Origin: Methylibium sp964622685
GTDB lineage: Bacteria > Pseudomonadota > Gammaproteobacteria > Burkholderiales > Burkholderiaceae_C
Length of the DNA stretch: 23,007 nt
Direction of reading: 5' to 3'
NCBI GenBank assembly: GCA_964622685.1
Contig: CAZUUU010000038.1
Location: 1 to 23,007, forward strand
Of this stretch, positions 19,602-23,007 are shown piece after piece (positions within the stretch are counted from its first letter, which is position 1; each line of letters starts with the position of its first letter). The notes below the pieces were generated by a model. That model saw only the letters and a list, made by a program, of their open reading frames with translations, searched no databases and was not told where the DNA came from. The translations under genes and the position numbers were made by a program.

Positions 19602-20815
19602 GACGTGGTGCGCATCAGCAGGTTGCGGACGGGAACGGTGATCTCGATGACGCGGTGGCGCTGGTTGCGGTTCTCGCCGGTGCGTGTGAGGTCGACCGTC
19701 GTCTGTACGGCCGTCGGCAGGTCGCCGAACAGCGACAGGGAGTCCGGCGACACCTGTTCGCGCTCGACAAGCGCCGAGCGCATCACCAGGGCCAGGCGCA
19801 CCGCAACGACCTGGCGCAGCCGGTCTTTCGACGCCGTCGAGCCGTTCATCAGCGTCGCGCCGTCCCAGCCGCTGCCGAGCGACGGGCTCTGCCACGCGTC
19901 GAGCATGCCGTCGTCGTTGGTGTCCAGGCCGTAGACCGCGTGCATTTCGCGCACGCCCTCGGCCACCGGTTCGACGGTGTTCGTGCCGTCGAGCAGCAGC
20001 AGGTCGTGGCGGAAAAGGGTGCTGTCGGCGCCGACACCCAGGAGCTGGAACTGTGGTCGGTTGGTGGTGGTGTTGCCGATCGAGAAGGCGTTGACGTCGG
20101 CCAGCGTTGCCAGCGTGGCGAGCGAGGTCCCCGTCCCCGTGGCGGTGTAGTAGCTGCCGCCGAGCGGCAGCTGCTGGCCGCAGGCCGTGGTGGTGGTCGG
20201 GGCGGCCGGATCGCCGGCGCAGGCCGTCTTGGTCGACGCGACCTGGGTCAGCAGGCACTCGTCACTGCTGGACAGCATCACCAGGTCGTTGGCGCGCAGG
20301 CCGATGGTGTTGGGCAGCAGCACCTGGGTCGCGGTGACTGCGCCGGGCTGCACCGCCATGGGCGCCTCGCCGAAGCCGGCGGCGCCGCTCATCACCATCA
20401 GGACGTCCGAGCCGGTGGCCGAGGCGCCCTGGAAGATGACCAACGGCGCCAGGCGCAGCGTCTGCGGAATGCCGGCGAAAGGCGCCGGGAAGGCGGCCGT
20501 GCGCGGCAGCGTCTCCGCGCTCGGTGTAGCCGGGAGCGCCGCACTGATGCGGCAGCCGCCGACCTTGGCCCAGCCCTGTGCATAGCCGGTGCCGGCGCTG
20601 CGCAGGATGCGGTCGAGCGTGTAGGCCGCGTAGGCGCCCGACTGGTTGGTGTCGTTCAGTGCGACCGAGGTGCGCTTGCGGCCCTCGCTGGCGGCCAGCA
20701 CGCCAAAGACGGCGAGCGTGACGACCAGGCCGATGGTGACCGCCACCAGCAGTTCGACCAGCGAGAAACCACGCGCGGCGCGGCGCGTCGGCAAACGGGG
20801 AACGGTGTGACTCAC
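19598..20815 (-). CDS. pilW: Type IV pilus minor pilin PilW
   Basis: A 405-residue minor pilin. The prepilin signal is RRAARG|FSLVELLVAVTIGLVVTLAVFGVLAA, with the cleavage glycine at 16 and Glu5 of the mature protein present. It has four cysteines in its globular part, and DTNDDGMLD (298-306), a well-formed EF-hand-like calcium-binding loop preceded by MHAVYGL, typical of PilW homologues. The start is GTG at 20815: it overlaps the pilV stop in GTGA and has GAGGAG five bases upstream (20821-20826). Upstream extensions would run through pilV. It belongs to the pilE-fimT-pilV-pilW-pilX-pilY1 operon. Confidence 0.94.
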   Translation of the reverse strand: MSHTVPRLPTRRAARGFSLVELLVAVTIGLVVTLAVFGVLAASEGRKRTSVALNDTNQSGAYAAYTLDRILRSAGTGYAQGWAKVGGCRISAALPATPSAETLPRTAAFPAPFAGIPQTLRLAPLVIFQGASATGSDVLMVMSGAAGFGEAPMAVQPGAVTATQVLLPNTIGLRANDLVMLSSSDECLLTQVASTKTACAGDPAAPTTTTACGQQLPLGGSYYTATGTGTSLATLATLADVNAFSIGNTTTNRPQFQLLGVGADSTLFRHDLLLLDGTNTVEPVAEGVREMHAVYGLDTNDDGMLDAWQSPSLGSGWDGATLMNGSTASKDRLRQVVAVRLALVMRSALVEREQVSPDSLSLFGDLPTAVQTTVDLTRTGENRNQRHRVIEITVPVRNLLMRTTS

Positions 20816-21270
20816 GACACCTCCTCGTTGGTGAGAATGACGTCGATCGACAGGCGCGACTCGCCGCCGGTGGCCTGCCGCGGGTGGCGCCAGGTGATGT
20901 CGATCACCGCGGTGTTGGTCGTGACATCCGGCGTCACCGTCACGGTGGCATTGGGGAGGCCCGAGCCGGTGGGCGCGCTGGTGACGGGGTCGAGGCCCTG
21001 CACACGGCTGGTCCACGTCGCGATCTGCGCCGACGTCAGCGAGACCGTGCGCGCCAGCCGCATCTGCGCGGCCAGGTCGTCGGCGAACAGCGCGGCGCGG
21101 TTGCGGTCCTCGGCGTCGATCGAGTACTGCGTCGCACGCGCCTGCATGCCGACCAGACCGAGGATGCCGAAGGAGAAGATCAGGATCGACACCAGCACCT
21201 CGAGCATCGTGGCGCCGTGCTGGGACCCCTGCGTGCCGGGTCGGCGAGAGCGGTTCTTCATGGTCAGCAT
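20812..21270 (-). CDS. pilV: Type IV pilus minor pilin PilV
   Basis: A 152-residue minor pilin. The prepilin sequence is QHG|ATMLEVLVSILIFSFGILGLVGMQARA, with glutamate at mature position 5, followed by the usual AEDRNRAALFADDLAAQMR region of PilV. The start is either ATG 21270 (MLTMKNRS), overlapping the fimT-like gene by 7 bp, or ATG 21261, giving 149 residues. Neither has a clear ribosome binding site, so reinitiation after the upstream gene is likely, and the longer form is listed. PilV joins PilW, PilX and PilY1 in the tip complex. Confidence 0.93.
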   Translation of the reverse strand: MLTMKNRSRRPGTQGSQHGATMLEVLVSILIFSFGILGLVGMQARATQYSIDAEDRNRAALFADDLAAQMRLARTVSLTSAQIATWTSRVQGLDPVTSAPTGSGLPNATVTVTPDVTTNTAVIDITWRHPRQATGGESRLSIDVILTNEEVS

Positions 21271-21863
21271 CCGTCGGGATTGGTGGCGGACAGCGTCTTG
21301 GCCGGATCGCACATGCGGACCCGTCCGCCGATGGACACGGTGATGCGCAGCGGGCGGTCGGCGCCGGTGCGACTCACGTTGTAGGTCGCGGCGCCGACGG
21401 TGCAGTTCTCGCCGGCCAGCGTGACCTGCTGGCCCGAGGCGTTGAAGCAGATCGCGATCGGGCCGTCGACCTCCACGCCGCCGGCCACGTCCGACAGCGC
21501 GCCGCCGCGCACGAACTCGGCCGCGTCGCCGGTGAACAGCGATACCGTGCGGATGCCCCAGTTTCTGCCGTCGGCGGCCGCTGCGGCCGCCAGCGTCGGC
21601 TCCGCATTGGTCAGGAAGAAGGCGACGGTGCGGTTGCGCCGCACCGCTTCGGCCTGGGCCTGACGCACGCCGTTCTGCAGCGCGTCGGAGACGGTGCGCA
21701 CCCGCGTGTTGTTGATCCAGGTGCCGAAGCCAGGGGCTGCCAGGGCCAGCAGGATGGCCAGCAACGTCACGGTCACCATCAGCTCGATGAGGGTGAAGCC
21801 GCGAGCATCGCTCGAGCACGGCGTGCGCCGGCCGAACCGGCCTGCGACGGGCGTCACGAGCAT
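21264..21863 (-). CDS. fimT: FimT/FimU-like (GspH family) minor pilin
   Basis: A 199-residue pseudopilin of the GspH/FimT family. The prepilin motif is DARG|FTLIELMVTVTLLAILLALAAPGF, with cleavage after Gly22. Then come INNTRVRTVSDALQNGVRQAQAEAVRRN, the classic FimT/FimU/GspH helix, and FNASGQQV and VSIGGRVRMCDP toward the C-terminus, ending in cysteine. The ATG at 21863 overlaps the end of pilE by 10 bp and has a GGGG-rich site six bases upstream. FimT and FimU cannot be told apart here, so the symbol is a family label. Its place next to pilV fits a role as connector between the tip complex and the major pilin; FimT proteins of some species bind DNA for uptake. Confidence 0.9.
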   Translation of the reverse strand: MLVTPVAGRFGRRTPCSSDARGFTLIELMVTVTLLAILLALAAPGFGTWINNTRVRTVSDALQNGVRQAQAEAVRRNRTVAFFLTNAEPTLAAAAAADGRNWGIRTVSLFTGDAAEFVRGGALSDVAGGVEVDGPIAICFNASGQQVTLAGENCTVGAATYNVSRTGADRPLRITVSIGGRVRMCDPAKTLSATNPDGC

Positions 21864-22309
21864 GCTTGCCCCCGCTTCAGGATCCAGCGCGACGCGCAAC
21901 TGGTTGCGCCGCCGGGGATCCAGCCGGCCGGCGCCGCGGTGGTGGCCTGAGTGCCGATTTCGTTGACCGTGAAGGTGAAGCCGGTCATCGGTCCGGAGCC
22001 CACCGCTCGCAGCGTGTAGGCGGTCGCGGTGGGCGCCGCGGCGCAATCCACCGTGAAGTTCTCGCCGAAGGTGCGTGCCGTGGCGCACGGCGTCGTGAAC
22101 GTGCCGACGGTCACGTAGGTCCGGTTGTCCTGGAAGTGGCGCTCCATGTCGGCGCGCGTCGATGCCAGGCCGTTGGTCGCGTCCACCAGCTGACCCCGGA
22201 GGATGTAGTCGCGGTAGCTCGGGTAGGCGATCGTCGCCAGGATGCCGATGATGGCCACCACGATCATCACTTCGATCAGCGTGAATCCGGTCTGTCGGGC
22301 GCGTTGCAT
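21854..22309 (-). CDS. pilE: Type IV pilin PilE (minor or major pilin)
   Basis: A 151-residue type IVa pilin. The very short leader MQRARQTG is followed by FTLIEVMIVVAIIGILATIAYPSYRDYILRGQ, with cleavage after Gly8 and Glu5 present. Its globular domain includes RADMERHFQDNRTY and the C-terminal disulfide loop from CASRWILKRGQAC. The ATG at 22309 has AGGAA six bases upstream (22316-22320). It is the first gene of the minor pilin operon. PilE in such operons is usually a minor pilin rather than the major subunit PilA, but the sequence alone does not decide this. Confidence 0.93.
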   Translation of the reverse strand: MQRARQTGFTLIEVMIVVAIIGILATIAYPSYRDYILRGQLVDATNGLASTRADMERHFQDNRTYVTVGTFTTPCATARTFGENFTVDCAAAPTATAYTLRAVGSGPMTGFTFTVNEIGTQATTAAPAGWIPGGATSCASRWILKRGQACS

Positions 22310-22476
22310 GCGGGGTTCCTGCGTCGAGTTGCGCCCCAGTATCGAGATCCGGGCGAGGCGGCGGTATGAAGGATGTCACGGCCCGCGGGCCGGGCCGGGG
22401 TCGGTCCGGACGAACTGCCGCCGGGAGCCGACGAACGGTCGCGCCGGTGTTGCGCCGGCGTCGCCGGGCCTGCGCT
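22310..22476 (-). promoter_or_regulatory. Spacer between amn and pilE, presumed pilus operon promoter region
   Basis: A 167-bp gene-free spacer upstream of the pilus operon and downstream of amn. It contains the 12-bp perfect palindrome GGCCCGCGGGCC (22380-22391) and, nearer amn, repeats of GCGCCGG that can form a stem (CGCCGG/CCGGCG). These could help terminate amn transcripts. No convincing sigma-70 or sigma-54 promoter was found; the promoter assignment is positional. Confidence 0.35.
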
Positions 22477-23007
22477 CTACTGGAACGCGACCTCGGCGAA
22501 CCCCCGCAGCTTGCGGCTGTGCAGGCGATCGATGCCGTTGCGACGCAGCAGCTCGATGGCGCGCAGGCCGATGCGCAGGTGCTGATTGACGCGCTCGCGG
22601 TAGAAGCGATCGGCCATGCCGGGCAGCTTGATCTCGCCGTGCAGCGGCTTGTCGCTGACGCACAGCAGGGTGCCGTAGGGCACGCGGAAGCGAAAGCCGT
22701 TGGCCGCGATGGTGGCGCTCTCCATGTCGAGCGCGATCGCGCGGCTCTGGCTGAAGCGGCGCTCCGGCGTGCTGTGCGGGGCCTGGAAGGGCAGCAGCTC
22801 CCAGTTGCGGTTGTCGGTGCTGGCGACGGTGCCGGTGCGCATCACGCGCTTGAGCTCGCTGCGCTCGAGCCGCGTCACGTCGGCCACCGCCGCCTCGAGG
22901 GCGAGCTGCACCTCGGCCAGCGGCGGGATCGGCACCCACAGCGGCAGTTCCTCGTCGAGCACGTGGTCCTCGCGCACGTAGCCGTGGGCCAGCACGTAGT
23001 CGCCCAG
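22477..23007 (-). CDS. amn: AMP nucleosidase, C-terminal part
   Basis: The last 176 residues of AMP nucleosidase, which hydrolyses AMP to adenine and ribose 5-phosphate in the cytoplasm. The gene continues beyond the high-coordinate edge. The visible sequence begins LGDYVLAHGYVREDHVLDEE. It has PLWVPIPPLAEVQ, STDNRNWEL and the purine-phosphorylase-like site LDMESATIAANGFRFRVPYG (residues near the centre), then CVSDKPLHGEIKLPGMADRFY and the characteristic ending DRLHSRKLRGF. The catalytic acidic residue is expected in or near this C-terminal domain. The stop is TAG at 22477. It is probably transcribed separately from the pilus operon, 167 bp downstream. Confidence 0.95.
   Translation of the reverse strand: MGDYVLAHGYVREDHVLDEELPLWVPIPPLAEVQLALEAAVADVTRLERSELKRVMRTGTVASTDNRNWELLPFQAPHSTPERRFSQSRAIALDMESATIAANGFRFRVPYGTLLCVSDKPLHGEIKLPGMADRFYRERVNQHLRIGLRAIELLRRNGIDRLHSRKLRGFAEVAFQ

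Overview
The window is very GC-rich DNA with strong third-position G/C bias. Every protein gene I can support lies on the minus strand. The gene content suggests a betaproteobacterium of the order Burkholderiales (Rubrivivax/Leptothrix/Ideonella-like). The pointers are a Bug-type tricarboxylate-family binding protein, a beta-type minor pilin operon ending in a PilC/PilY1 tip protein, and a CoxSLM-DEGF molybdenum hydroxylase cluster. Taxonomy is inferred from gene types, not from a marker gene.

Region 1 (1-11253, transcribed from high to low coordinates) looks like one long catabolic operon. It begins with the three subunits of a CO-dehydrogenase-like molybdenum hydroxylase (coxS, coxL, coxM). 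Maturation and accessory genes follow: a MoxR AAA+ ATPase (coxD), a von Willebrand A protein (coxE), a membrane-anchored CoxG, and an XdhC/CoxF-type protein. After these come an ABC transporter ATPase and permease of the nitrate/taurine type without its binding protein, an AMP-forming acyl-CoA ligase, and the start of a Bug-family binding protein. The large subunit carries AYRGAGR, the form II signature, where true Mo-Cu CO dehydrogenases have a cysteine-containing motif. The substrate is therefore unknown and is probably organic rather than CO. A 10-N assembly gap interrupts the ABC ATPase gene and creates an artificial frame change.

Region 2 (11254-14980) is a mixed stretch of single genes: a small four-cysteine protein, a TPMT-type methyltransferase, an HDOD protein, two small uncharacterised proteins with strong ribosome binding sites, and a probable helix-turn-helix DNA-binding protein. 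Between the last two lies a gene-free interval of about 400 bp full of inverted repeats. It includes an entirely A/T-cored 18-bp palindrome inside a larger inverted repeat, which stands out in this GC-rich genome.

Region 3 (14999-22309) is a tightly overlapping type IV pilus operon: pilE, fimT/fimU-like, pilV, pilW, pilX and pilY1. It is closed by a textbook rho-independent terminator. The minor pilins and PilY1 together form the tip complex that primes pilus assembly. The window ends in the C-terminal part of an AMP nucleosidase gene (amn).
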